64,000 bases of DNA from Oceanibium sediminis (GTDB lineage Bacteria; Pseudomonadota; Alphaproteobacteria; Rhodobacterales; Rhodobacteraceae), in assembly GCF_003265325.1 (NCBI RefSeq), contig NZ_QGNX01000009.1, positions 54,202 to 118,201 on the forward strand. The letters are read 5' to 3'. The notes below the pieces were generated by a model. The model did no database searches, was not told the DNA's origin, and worked only from the letters and a program-made list of their open reading frames with translations. Of the stretch, positions 17,845 to 26,008 are shown piece by piece (the stretch's first letter is position 1; every line of letters begins with the position of its first letter). The translations under genes were made by a program, and so were the position numbers.

Positions 17845-18249
17845 TCAGCCCTTCTTCTCGGCGTAAGCCATCGGTCCGCCGTGCTTTTCCCAGGTCGAGA
17901 ATCCCTCTTTCAGATGCGCGGCCTCGAAGCCCATGTCCAGCAAGGTGGCGACCGTCAGCGCCGAGCGCCAGCCGCTGGCGCAATGGAAGACGAAGGTCTT
18001 GTCCTCGCCGAAAATCGGCTTGAAATAGGGGCTGTCGGGGTCCACCCAGAACTCGATCATGCCGCGCGGCGCGTGGAAACTGCCCGGAATGAAGCCCGAG
18101 CGCTGGCGCTCGCGCACGTCGCGGATATCCACCACGACGAGGTCAGGATCGCCGAGGCGCGCGATCAGCTCCGGCGTCCCGACTTCGCGGATCCGGGCGC
18201 GTGCCTTCGCGACCATCTCGGCGGCGGAGGTCCTGAGTTGTGGCATCAC
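17845..18249 (-). CDS. rhodanese-like domain protein
   Basis: 134 aa. A single rhodanese domain: LVVVDIRDVRERQRSGFIPGS, HAPRGMIEFW, and the active loop HCASGWRSALTVATLLDMGF with the catalytic Cys. These proteins transfer sulfur or bind sulfane sulfur in the cytoplasm. The start ATG overlaps the end of the upstream isomerase gene by four bases, so the two are co-translated. Confidence 0.88.
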   Translation of the reverse strand: MMPQLRTSAAEMVAKARARIREVGTPELIARLGDPDLVVVDIRDVRERQRSGFIPGSFHAPRGMIEFWVDPDSPYFKPIFGEDKTFVFHCASGWRSALTVATLLDMGFEAAHLKEGFSTWEKHGGPMAYAEKKG

Positions 18250-18938
18250 GCGTCCCCGAACACGCGGGCGTAGTCGCTGACCAGCAGGTGGGTCGCGTCC
18301 ACATCCTCCTCGATGGTGGCAAAGCGGCCGATGGGCTCGCGGAAGATGTTGTCCGTCTCGTCGTCATTGACGGTGGAGACTTCGCCGATCAGCACGTCCC
18401 CGCCGTCACCCCAGAAGGCATGCCAGTCGCCGGGCATCAGCGTGACGCTTTCCCCGGGGGCGAGGCGCAGTTTCTCGCCGGGACCATAGGGGGTTTCGAT
18501 GCCGTCGCAGAACACCACGCCGCCGCGATCCTCGGCAAAGCGGCCCTGGTCGTCCGAGCCGAACAGTTCGACCACCAGTGTCGCGCCGCCGCGGTTGATG
18601 ATGTCCTCGGCCTTGATGACATGGGTGTGCATCGGCGAAAGCTGATCCTGCTTGGAGATCAGCAGCTTCTCGGCGTAGCACATGCCACCGCCGCGTTGCA
18701 GGTCGGCCAGCCGCCCGTTGCGCAGGGTGAACAGGAACAGGCCCAATTCGTCGTAGCGGCCCGCTCCGTAATCGGTGATATCCCAGCCGCAGCGCGCGGT
18801 GATGACATTGCGCGCCGCCTCTGCCCGAGCCTTGAACTCCGCTGAGCTCCAATAGGCGAACGGGGGCAGGGTGAAGCCGTAGCTGCGGATCATCTGATCC
18901 GCCTCGGCCATGATTGAATTGATCTTCGAGCGCTTCAT
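18246..18938 (-). CDS. D-lyxose isomerase-like cupin protein
   Basis: 230 aa. The D-lyxose ketol-isomerase family is a metal-dependent cupin that interconverts D-lyxose and D-xylulose and accepts related sugars such as mannose. Metal-ligand candidates are in QLSPMHTHVIKAEDIINRGG (two His, Glu) and LMPGDWHAFWG (His). The N-terminal helix (MKRSKINSIMAEADQMI) and CGWDITDYGAG are also family features. It heads a two-gene unit with the rhodanese. Confidence 0.85.
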   Translation of the reverse strand: MKRSKINSIMAEADQMIRSYGFTLPPFAYWSSAEFKARAEAARNVITARCGWDITDYGAGRYDELGLFLFTLRNGRLADLQRGGGMCYAEKLLISKQDQLSPMHTHVIKAEDIINRGGATLVVELFGSDDQGRFAEDRGGVVFCDGIETPYGPGEKLRLAPGESVTLMPGDWHAFWGDGGDVLIGEVSTVNDDETDNIFREPIGRFATIEEDVDATHLLVSDYARVFGDA

Positions 18939-19044
18939 GTCGTCCCCCTTGTTTCCACGGCTAGTTATGCGTGGAATCCGGGGGACGGTCCAGCCCGCGC
19001 GGGCCGTGGTGTGCGTCAGGCGCGCCGGTCAGGCGCGCTGGCGG

Positions 19045-19224
19045 TCAGCGGTTGCGCTCGATGTTGAAATACGCGCGTGTCCGTGCCGGGGACGCGCCCT
19101 TGGCGCTGCGGAACAGACGCTGCATCCTGGGGCTGAGACCGCCCTGGCGCGTGAAACGGGCGAAGCGTGACAGGCGAAGGCCCGGCTTCGCAACGCTGCG
19201 GTGATCGAGAATGTGGCGTGACAT
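19045..19224 (-). CDS. small basic protein, 59 aa
   Basis: A 59-codon frame begins at the ATG at 19224, preceded by AAGGAGGTG at ideal spacing, one of the best ribosome sites in the window. The protein is very basic: it starts MSRHILDHRSVAKPG and ends RTRAYFNIERNR, with Arg/Lys spread along it and few acidic residues. No known domain. Such proteins may bind RNA or ribosomes, but nothing here proves that. Confidence 0.6.
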   Translation of the reverse strand: MSRHILDHRSVAKPGLRLSRFARFTRQGGLSPRMQRLFRSAKGASPARTRAYFNIERNR

Positions 19225-19263
19225 GATGCACCTCCTTATTCCGTTCGGAGGGCCTTCATAGCA

Positions 19264-19289
19264 CAAAATCGGGGGCCATGCAGCCCCCG
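19264..19289 (-). terminator. rho-independent terminator of the purine operon
   Basis: CGGGGGC (19270-19276) pairs with GCCCCCG (19283-19289). On the minus strand it is followed by ATTTTG, giving a short U run. It lies about 40 bases past the stop of the BMP binding-protein gene, the last gene of the 10.5-kb operon. Confidence 0.75.
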
Positions 19290-19327
19290 CGCGCCGTGGC
19301 GCGGGGGCAGGGCCTGTTGTGCCCGGA

Positions 19328-20407
19328 TCAGTTCGGCAGGTCGCCGGTGATCCCTTCGACATAGAAGTTCATGCCGAGCAGGGTGGCGTCGTCCGCGGTT
19401 TCGCCTTCGGCCAGCCAGGGGCTGCCGTCCTGCTTGTTGATCGGGCCGGTGAAGGGGTGGATCTCACCCGCGCCGATGGCGTCGCGCAGCGCCCCCGCCT
19501 CGGCCGCCAGGTCCTCGGGCATGTTCTTGAACTCACCGATCTTGGTCATGCCCTCGCCGATCCCGGCCCAGGTGTCGGTGGATTCCCAGGTGCCGTCCAT
19601 CACAGCCTGAACGCGCTCGATGTAGTAGGGGGCCCAGTTGTCGATGATCGAGCTGAGGCGCGAGTTCGGCCCGAACTGCATCATGTCGGAGGCCTGGCCA
19701 AAGGCGTAGATGCCATTTTCCTCGGCGATGGTCATCGCGGCGGGGCTGTCGGTGTGCTGCAGGATCACGTCCGCGCCCTGGTCGATCAGCTGCTTTGCGG
19801 CATCGCCTTCCTTGGCGGGGTCGAACCAGGTGTTGGCCCAGACGATCTTGAACTCGACGTCCGGGTTCACCTTGGCGGCGGCCAGGTAGGCGGCGTTGAT
19901 GCCGCGCACCACCTCGGGGATCGGGAAGGAGCCGATGTAGCCCACGATGTTGCTTTCCGTCATCTTGCCCGCGATATGGCCCAGGACGGTGCGCCCCTCA
20001 TAGAAGCGGCCCGAATAGGTCGAGACGTTCTCGGCGCGCTGGTAGCCGGTGGCGTGCTCGAACTTCACGTCGGGGAACTGCTGCGCGACCTTCATCGTCG
20101 GGTTCATGTAACCGAAGGACGTGGTGAAGATCAGGTCGTGGCCCGACTGCGCCAGCTGGCGGATCGCCCGTTCCGCGTCGGGGCCCTCGGGGATGGATTC
20201 GAGGTAGGTGGTCTCGACCTTGTCGCCGAAATGCGCCTCCAGTGCCTGGCGGCCCTGGTCATGCTCGTAGGACCAGCCGAAATCGCCGACCGGGCCGACG
20301 TAGATGAAGCCGACCTTCAGCGGCTCATGCCCGTCTGCCAGGACGGGGTTTGTCGACAGGGCCACGGCAAGGGCGGCCCCCGCGAGAAGGGTTCTACGTT
20401 TCATCAT
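19328..20407 (-). CDS. BMP/PnrA-family substrate-binding lipoprotein-like protein (purine nucleoside ABC importer)
   Basis: 359 aa from the ATG at 20407 (AAGGAG seven bases upstream; the first bases overlap the end of the channel gene). A signal peptide MMKRRTLLAGAALAVALSTNP ends near residue 26, so the protein is periplasmic. The BMP fold is clear: LKVGFIYVGPVGDFGWSYEHDQGRQ, FTTSFGYMNP, GYIGSFPIPEVVRGINA, ANTWFDPAKE, LQHTDSPA. Family members (TmpC, PnrA, NupN) bind purine nucleosides. It is the last gene of the operon containing the xdh genes. Confidence 0.9.
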   Translation of the reverse strand: MMKRRTLLAGAALAVALSTNPVLADGHEPLKVGFIYVGPVGDFGWSYEHDQGRQALEAHFGDKVETTYLESIPEGPDAERAIRQLAQSGHDLIFTTSFGYMNPTMKVAQQFPDVKFEHATGYQRAENVSTYSGRFYEGRTVLGHIAGKMTESNIVGYIGSFPIPEVVRGINAAYLAAAKVNPDVEFKIVWANTWFDPAKEGDAAKQLIDQGADVILQHTDSPAAMTIAEENGIYAFGQASDMMQFGPNSRLSSIIDNWAPYYIERVQAVMDGTWESTDTWAGIGEGMTKIGEFKNMPEDLAAEAGALRDAIGAGEIHPFTGPINKQDGSPWLAEGETADDATLLGMNFYVEGITGDLPN

Positions 20408-21167
20408 TGTTGGACTCCTTGGGTTCATCCATGTGTTGGGGTTCAGGTGCTTCTTTTTCTCTGTCTTTGGTCCGCGACACCAACGCGGCCGAGATCAACC
20501 CGGTGGGCACCGCGATGACCGCAAGACCGACGAGCAGGACAAGCGCGGTAAACGCCTTTCCGCCTGCCGTTACAGGATAGATATCGCCATACCCCACGGT
20601 CGACAATGTCGCAACGGCCCACCAGAGCGCGTGCGGCACGGACTTGAACACCTCGGGCTGGGCGCTGTGCTCGAAGTGATAGATCCCCACCGCGGCCAGG
20701 ATCAGTACGATCAGCGTCAGCATGAGGAAGACGAAAAGCTGGTCGCGGATCGAGCGCAGGGCGTCGACCATCGTGTCGAACGCATGGGCAAGGCGCATCA
20801 GCTTCATGACCCGCGCCAGTTGCACCAGCCGCAAAAGCCGCGCCGAGCTGAACTCCGTCCCCGCAAGGACAAGGGCGGGCAGGAAGGCGATCAGGTCCAC
20901 GATGCCCCAGAACGACAGCGCGTAGGACAGCGGTTTCGGCGCGGTGAACAGCCGCGCGAAGTAGTCCGCCGCGAAGGTCGAGATCACGAAGACCTCCGCC
21001 ATCTGCAGGGTCAGTCGCATGGGCCGGCTCAGGTCGGGCAGGGTCGACAGGATGTAGACCAGCACCGCGAGTAGGATGATGAAGTTCGTGAAGATCGCGT
21101 AGGGCCGGCCGAGCGTCGGGTGGTTGCCCTCCAGAATGGCATAGAGATTCTGGCGTCTTTCCGGCAC
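20394..21167 (-). CDS. voltage-gated-like K+ channel
   Basis: 257 aa, integral membrane. Six hydrophobic segments with an S4-like helix RLLRLVQLARVMKLMRLAHAF (charge every third or fourth residue), then the pore helix and the K+ selectivity filter TVGYGD near residue 197. No cyclic-nucleotide or RCK domain follows; the tail is charged (KDREKEAPEPQ). It lies between permease and binding-protein genes of the purine importer: 12 bases from the permease stop and overlapping the next start by 14 bases. That is a tight fit for a gene of unrelated class. K+ selectivity is inferred from the filter. Confidence 0.88.
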   Translation of the reverse strand: MPERRQNLYAILEGNHPTLGRPYAIFTNFIILLAVLVYILSTLPDLSRPMRLTLQMAEVFVISTFAADYFARLFTAPKPLSYALSFWGIVDLIAFLPALVLAGTEFSSARLLRLVQLARVMKLMRLAHAFDTMVDALRSIRDQLFVFLMLTLIVLILAAVGIYHFEHSAQPEVFKSVPHALWWAVATLSTVGYGDIYPVTAGGKAFTALVLLVGLAVIAVPTGLISAALVSRTKDREKEAPEPQHMDEPKESNNDET

Positions 21168-21179
21168 CGTCGCCTGCCC

Positions 21180-22325
21180 CTATCCCGTTCGGAAGAACAC
21201 CCGGCCCAGCGAGGCGGGGGCATTCAGGTTGGCTTTCAGGCGGTCGGCGGACATGACCACGAGTACGATGATGGTACAGATGTAGGGGGTCATCGAAAGG
21301 TACTGTGTCTGGATCGACACCGGTGCCGCCAAGGCCCAGGCCGCGCTTGCCAGCGTGGCGGCCCAGAGCGGCAACATGCTGCGGTGCATGGACCCCGTTG
21401 TCAGCCCGCGGACCGTGACATGGGTGGCCAGCAGCAGGAAGCCGAGCACCAGCAGCCACAGCGCCGTCAGGTTCGCCGCCTGCAGGTTCAGTTGCAGGAT
21501 CGTCACGCCCCCGAACAGGAACGCGCCTAGCGCCACCCGGCCCGGACGCCAGGAACCGAAGACGACGATGGCCAGCGCGATCCAGCCCGCGCCCGCGGTC
21601 ATGCCTTCGGTCCATTGCGGGACCCGAACAAGGCTCAGCCCCGCGCCGCCAAGCCCCGCGCAGGCGCCGCCGAAGGCGATCGCCGCCAGGCGGATGCGGA
21701 TCACTTCATAGCCCAGCGCATGGGCCGCGTCGTGGTTCTCGCCCACCGCGCGCAGGATCAGCCCGGCGCGCGTGCGATAGAGGAACCAGGCCGTGCCCAG
21801 CAGGATCAGCGCGGTGATGTAGACCAGGAGGTCATGGGCGAACAGGATCGGCCCCAGCACCGGGATGTCCGAGACCAGCGGAATGTCGAGGTGCGGGAAG
21901 CTCGGCGGCTTCAGCCCCGCGTAGGATTGCCCGAGCAGCGCCGCGAGCCCGAGCCCGAACAGCGTCAGCGCCAGCCCGGTCGCAACCTGGTTCGACAGCA
22001 GCACCTGGGTAAGAAAGCCGAAGACCAGCGACAGCGCCGCACCCGCGGCGGCGGCGGCGATGAGCCCGATCATGGGAGAGCCGGTTTCCACCGCCGTGGC
22101 GAAACCCGCGATCGCGCCGATGATCATCATCCCCTCGACGCCGAGGTTCAGCACGCCGGACTTCTCGACCACCATTTCGCCGAGCGCGGCCAGCAGCAGC
22201 GGCGTGGCCGCCACCGTGATGGAGACCGTCAGCAGTACCGGGTTCAGCCCGTTGGCCAGCGCGAAGACGACAAGCGCCGCGATGGCAGTCAGGGTCACGG
22301 CGTGGGGGGCGACGGATGTCTTCAT
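21180..22325 (-). CDS. BMP-type ABC importer permease (second permease)
   Basis: 381 aa with about ten hydrophobic segments. The permease domain is typical of BPD_transp_2 members: LLAALGEMVVEKSGVLNLGVEGMM, SNQVATGLALTLFG, ALGYEVIRIRLAAIAFGG. It pairs with the upstream permease and an RbsA-type ATPase. Compared with the paralog at 49064-49984 it carries about 50 extra residues (287-337), hydrophobic and predicted to add two helices. The frame is intact on both sides and G+C does not change. Confidence 0.9.
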   Translation of the reverse strand: MKTSVAPHAVTLTAIAALVVFALANGLNPVLLTVSITVAATPLLLAALGEMVVEKSGVLNLGVEGMMIIGAIAGFATAVETGSPMIGLIAAAAAGAALSLVFGFLTQVLLSNQVATGLALTLFGLGLAALLGQSYAGLKPPSFPHLDIPLVSDIPVLGPILFAHDLLVYITALILLGTAWFLYRTRAGLILRAVGENHDAAHALGYEVIRIRLAAIAFGGACAGLGGAGLSLVRVPQWTEGMTAGAGWIALAIVVFGSWRPGRVALGAFLFGGVTILQLNLQAANLTALWLLVLGFLLLATHVTVRGLTTGSMHRSMLPLWAATLASAAWALAAPVSIQTQYLSMTPYICTIIVLVVMSADRLKANLNAPASLGRVFFRTG

Positions 22326-22389
22326 GGGCGGATCGACCTGTTGCGGCGGGGGCCTCCGGCGGGAGTATTTAGGGAGTAAAGTGGCACGC

Positions 22390-23457
22390 TCATGAGGTGG
22401 CCCTTGTGACGCGGCGGATGCGGAACCGGGTCAGGACCTCGAAGCCGAGCAGGAAGAACAGCAGCATGCCCTGGAAGACGCTGATCGCCGCGGCGGGGAT
22501 TTGCAGCGTGAACTGGGCGGTTTCGCCGCCGATGTAGGTCAGCGCCATGACGAGAGACGCGGCGAGGATGCCGAGCGGGTCGAGCCGCCCGAGGAAGGCG
22601 ACGATGATCGCGGTGAAGCCGTAGCCGACCGGCAGCGAGGGGACGAGCTGGCCGACGGGGCCCGCGGCCTCGAACGTGCCGGCGAGGCCGGCGAGCGCGC
22701 CCGACAGGCCGAGGCAGGCGGCGATCATCAGCTTGGTGTTCACGCCCGCGAAGGCGGCCGCGCGCGGGGCGGTGCCCAGCAGTTTGACGTGGTAGCCGAA
22801 GACATGCTTGTGCAGGATCGCATAGGCCAGCGGCCCGAGCGCGAGGGCGACGAGGATGCCGATATGCGCGCGGGTGTTTTGCAGGATGATCGGCAGCGTG
22901 GCGCTGTCGTGAAAGCGCCGCGATTCCGGGAAGTTGAACCCGTCAGGGTCGCGCAGTGGCCCGGAGACGAGCGCGGAGAGCAGGAGTTCCGCGACATAGA
23001 CCAGCATCAGCGAGACGAGGATCTCGTTCGCGCCGAAGCGGATCTTCAGCAGGGCGGGGATCATGCCCCAGAGGAAGCCGCCGATCATGCCCGCCAGCGC
23101 CATCAGGGGCAGCAGCCAGGTTCCTTCCGTTCCCCAGAACGCCAGCGCCGTGGCCCCCGCGCAGAGCGCGCCGATGATGAACTGCCCCTCGGCGCCGATG
23201 TTCCAGATGCCGGCGCGAAAGCCGAAGCTGAGGCCGATGGCGATCAGCGCCAGCGGCGCGGCCTTCACCAGCAGTTCCGAGCGCGAGAAGGGATCGAAGA
23301 AGGGATCCACGAAGATGATGCGGATCGCCTCCACCGGGTTTTTACCCAGGGCGGCGAACAGGATCCCGCCCGCGACCATCGTGGCCAGCACGGCGAGGAC
23401 CGGGGTCAGCGCCTGCAGCAGCGTGCTGGAGCGGCGGCGCGGTTCAAGCGTGAGCAT
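22390..23457 (-). CDS. BMP-type ABC importer permease (first permease)
   Basis: 355 aa from MLTLEPRR. Start at 23457, overlapping the ATPase gene end by 14 bases, so translation is coupled. Hydrophobic throughout; FGFRAGIWNIGAEGQFIIGAL and NEILVSLMLVYVAELLLS are conserved marks of the purine nucleoside/BMP permeases, and GFTAIIVAFLGRLDPLGI is the region expected to touch the ATPase. Forms a heterodimeric channel with the second permease. Confidence 0.92.
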   Translation of the reverse strand: MLTLEPRRRSSTLLQALTPVLAVLATMVAGGILFAALGKNPVEAIRIIFVDPFFDPFSRSELLVKAAPLALIAIGLSFGFRAGIWNIGAEGQFIIGALCAGATALAFWGTEGTWLLPLMALAGMIGGFLWGMIPALLKIRFGANEILVSLMLVYVAELLLSALVSGPLRDPDGFNFPESRRFHDSATLPIILQNTRAHIGILVALALGPLAYAILHKHVFGYHVKLLGTAPRAAAFAGVNTKLMIAACLGLSGALAGLAGTFEAAGPVGQLVPSLPVGYGFTAIIVAFLGRLDPLGILAASLVMALTYIGGETAQFTLQIPAAAISVFQGMLLFFLLGFEVLTRFRIRRVTRATS

Positions 23458-24964
23458 CTTGCACCGCCCCCTTGGTCGAGCCACCCATCATCAGGCCGAT
23501 TTCCTCGATCGTCAGCGAGCCGGTGCGTTGCGGCACGGTCAGACGCCCGCTTTCGAGCACGGCGAACATGTCGGCGATTTCCATCAGTTCGTCGAGGTCC
23601 TGTGAAATGATCAGCACGCCGGTCCCCTCTGCCGCGAGGTCGCGAAGCGCGGTGCGGATGGTGGCCGCGGCGTGGGCGTCCACGCCCCAGGTCGGCTGGT
23701 TCACGACCAGCACGCCGGGGCGTTGCATGATTTCGCGCCCGATGACGAATTTCTGCAGGTTGCCCCCCGACAGCGCGCGCGCAAGCGTGCCTACGCCCGG
23801 TGTGCGCACGTCGAAGCGCGAGACGATGGCGCGGGCGAAATTCTCGGTCGTGGCTTTCTTGATGAAGCCGCGATAGTCCAGCCGCTGGCGTTTGCGCCCG
23901 GTCAGGTAGGCGTTGTCCGCCAGGCTCATGTCGCCGGCCGCCGCGTGGCCGAGGCGTTCCTCGGGTGCGGCGAGCAGGCCGAGCATCCGGCGGCGGTTGG
24001 GCCCCAGTGCGCCGATTTCGCGCTGTTCCAGGCGGATGGCGTCACCTTTGACGCGGGTCTCGCCGGAGAGCACGTCCATCAACTCATCCTGGCCGTTGCC
24101 CGCGACGCCGGCGATGCCCAGCACCTCGCCCTTGTGCAGGGTCAGGTCGATGGATTTCAGCGTGGTGCCGAAGGGGCTTGAGGCGGGCACCGTGAGGTCG
24201 CGGATCTTAAGCAGCGGATCGCCCGGGGTGAACAGGCGGGGCAGCGGGCGCGTCAGTTCCAGGCCGATCATCATCTCGGCCAGTTGCCGCGCGGTCTTTT
24301 CCGCCGGGCGGCAGGCCCCGACCACGCGCCCCGAGCGCAGGATGGTCGCGCGGTCGCACAGGGCGCGGATTTCCTCGAGCTTGTGGGAGATGTAGAGGAT
24401 GGCGACGCCCTCAGCGCTCAGCTTGCGCAGGGTGGTGAAGAGCGTGTTCACCTCTTGCGGGGTCAGCACGGAGGTGGGCTCGTCCATGATCAGGATGCGC
24501 GGCTTCTGCAACAGGCAGCGCACGATTTCCACCCGCTGGCGTTCGCCCACGGACAGGTCGCCGACCAGGCGGTCGGGGTCCACCGACAGCCCGTAGGCGT
24601 TGGCGATGTCGCGTATCTTCTGTGACAGCTCCTGGCGGCCCGGCGGGTTGGCCATGCCGAGGGCGATGTTCTCGGCGACGTTCAGCGCCTCGAACAGGGA
24701 AAAGTGCTGGAACACCATGGACACGCCCGCGGCGCGCGCGGCTTGCGGCCCGCGCGGTTCGAACAGGGTGCCGTCGATGAACATCCGCCCCTCGTCCGGG
24801 GTGACCAGGCCGTAGATCGTCTTGACGAGGGTGGATTTCCCGGCGCCGTTCTCGCCCAGCAGGGCGTGTACCTCACCGGGGGCCACCTCGAACGAGATGT
24901 CTGAGTTGGCGAGCACACCGGGGTAGGCCTTCGTCAGGCCCTCGACGGAGAGGAGCGCACTCAT
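23444..24964 (-). CDS. BMP-type ABC importer ATPase (two NBDs)
   Basis: 506 aa. Two fused nucleotide-binding domains. The first has a full Walker A (GENGAGKST, near residue 37), ABC signature LSVGERQRVEIVRCLL and Walker B ILIMDEPTSVLTP. The second has a degenerate Walker A (GVAGNGQDEL lacks the Lys) and a signature LSGGNLQKFVIGRE, as in RbsA/NupO-type ATPases. It powers purine nucleoside uptake. Start ATG overlaps the xdhC stop as ATGA. Confidence 0.93.
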   Translation of the reverse strand: MSALLSVEGLTKAYPGVLANSDISFEVAPGEVHALLGENGAGKSTLVKTIYGLVTPDEGRMFIDGTLFEPRGPQAARAAGVSMVFQHFSLFEALNVAENIALGMANPPGRQELSQKIRDIANAYGLSVDPDRLVGDLSVGERQRVEIVRCLLQKPRILIMDEPTSVLTPQEVNTLFTTLRKLSAEGVAILYISHKLEEIRALCDRATILRSGRVVGACRPAEKTARQLAEMMIGLELTRPLPRLFTPGDPLLKIRDLTVPASSPFGTTLKSIDLTLHKGEVLGIAGVAGNGQDELMDVLSGETRVKGDAIRLEQREIGALGPNRRRMLGLLAAPEERLGHAAAGDMSLADNAYLTGRKRQRLDYRGFIKKATTENFARAIVSRFDVRTPGVGTLARALSGGNLQKFVIGREIMQRPGVLVVNQPTWGVDAHAAATIRTALRDLAAEGTGVLIISQDLDELMEIADMFAVLESGRLTVPQRTGSLTIEEIGLMMGGSTKGAVQDAHA

Positions 24965-25908
24965 GCGACGTTGTCCCTGTTCGTGACGCCGCTTCTGTGC
25001 GCGGCCTGGTCCTTCAGTAGCCGATGCACCACGCCCACGGCAATGGCCTGGGGGTGTTTGCCGAGGGCGCGGTTCCCGATGGGACAGGTGAGCCGCGCGA
25101 GCCGTTCGGGAGGGTGCCCGAGGTCGGAAAGGCGTTTGAGGAAGCGCGCGCGCTTGGTGGCGGAGCCGATCAGCCCGAGGCTTGCGAAGCGGCGCGACAC
25201 GACGGCGTGGCACACCTCCAGGTCGAGCGCGTGCGAAAAGGTCATCACGAGGTGATGCGCCTCGCTGGGGGCATGGGCGACGGCCTGCGCGGGGTTTGCC
25301 GCGACGAGCCGCGTCGCCCCCTCGGGGAGGGTGTCGGGAAACCGGTCCGGGGCGGTGTCGATCCAGGTGGTGTCCACCGGCAGCCCGGAGAGCGTGGCGG
25401 CGATGGCGCGCCCGACATGGCCTGCGCCGTAAAGCCAGAGCTGGGTCCGGGGCTCGGACAGCGGTTCGATGAACCAGCCGTCGTGAAGTGCGGCGCGAAT
25501 GGGCGTGCCCTGCCGCGCGACGCCGAGCGCCCGCGCCAGCGCGAGCGGCGGATCGGGCGGCGCATCGGGGCTGACGGGGCGCGCGAAAGCGCCGGATTCC
25601 GGGATCTCGGCGACGTCCACGTAATGTTCGAGCAGCAGCGTCACGCTGCCACCGCAGCATTGGCCGAGGGCGGGGCCGAGGGGCTGTGTCACCAGGCGCG
25701 GCCTCTCGGCACTGTGCGCGCGGGCGAGGCGGGTCGCCTCATGTTCCAGCGTGCCGCCGCCGATGGTGCCGGACTGGCCGGAGGCCCAGACGAGCATCGC
25801 GGTGCCCGTTTCCCGTGGGGTGGAGCCGGCGTGGGCGGCGATGACGACCCGTGTGAGGGGGCCGTTTTCGGCGATGGCGCGGGCGAGGGCGGTGCGATCG
25901 AGGGTCAC
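24961..25908 (-). CDS. xdhC: xanthine dehydrogenase accessory protein XdhC
   Basis: 315 aa. XdhC binds the molybdenum cofactor and helps its sulfuration before insertion into xanthine dehydrogenase. The GTG start at 25908 (VTLDRTALARA) is chosen because the upstream reading is Arg/Pro-rich and unlike the family. Conserved parts: STPRETGTAMLVW, GTIGGGTLEHEA, GQCCGGSVTLLLEHY, the Rossmann turn LWLYGAGHVGRAIA and GLIGSATKRARFLKRL. Stop overlaps the ABC ATPase start, showing xdh and importer genes are one transcript. Confidence 0.9.
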   Translation of the reverse strand: MTLDRTALARAIAENGPLTRVVIAAHAGSTPRETGTAMLVWASGQSGTIGGGTLEHEATRLARAHSAERPRLVTQPLGPALGQCCGGSVTLLLEHYVDVAEIPESGAFARPVSPDAPPDPPLALARALGVARQGTPIRAALHDGWFIEPLSEPRTQLWLYGAGHVGRAIAATLSGLPVDTTWIDTAPDRFPDTLPEGATRLVAANPAQAVAHAPSEAHHLVMTFSHALDLEVCHAVVSRRFASLGLIGSATKRARFLKRLSDLGHPPERLARLTCPIGNRALGKHPQAIAVGVVHRLLKDQAAHRSGVTNRDNVA

Positions 25909-26008
25909 GGTGCGGGCCCCCGGTCCTTTCGGGGCGCAAGTTGCGCCGCCTGGCTGGCGCCGATGCCTCCGGCGGGGATATTTGGGGACTTTGGAGGGAG
26001 GGGGCGCG

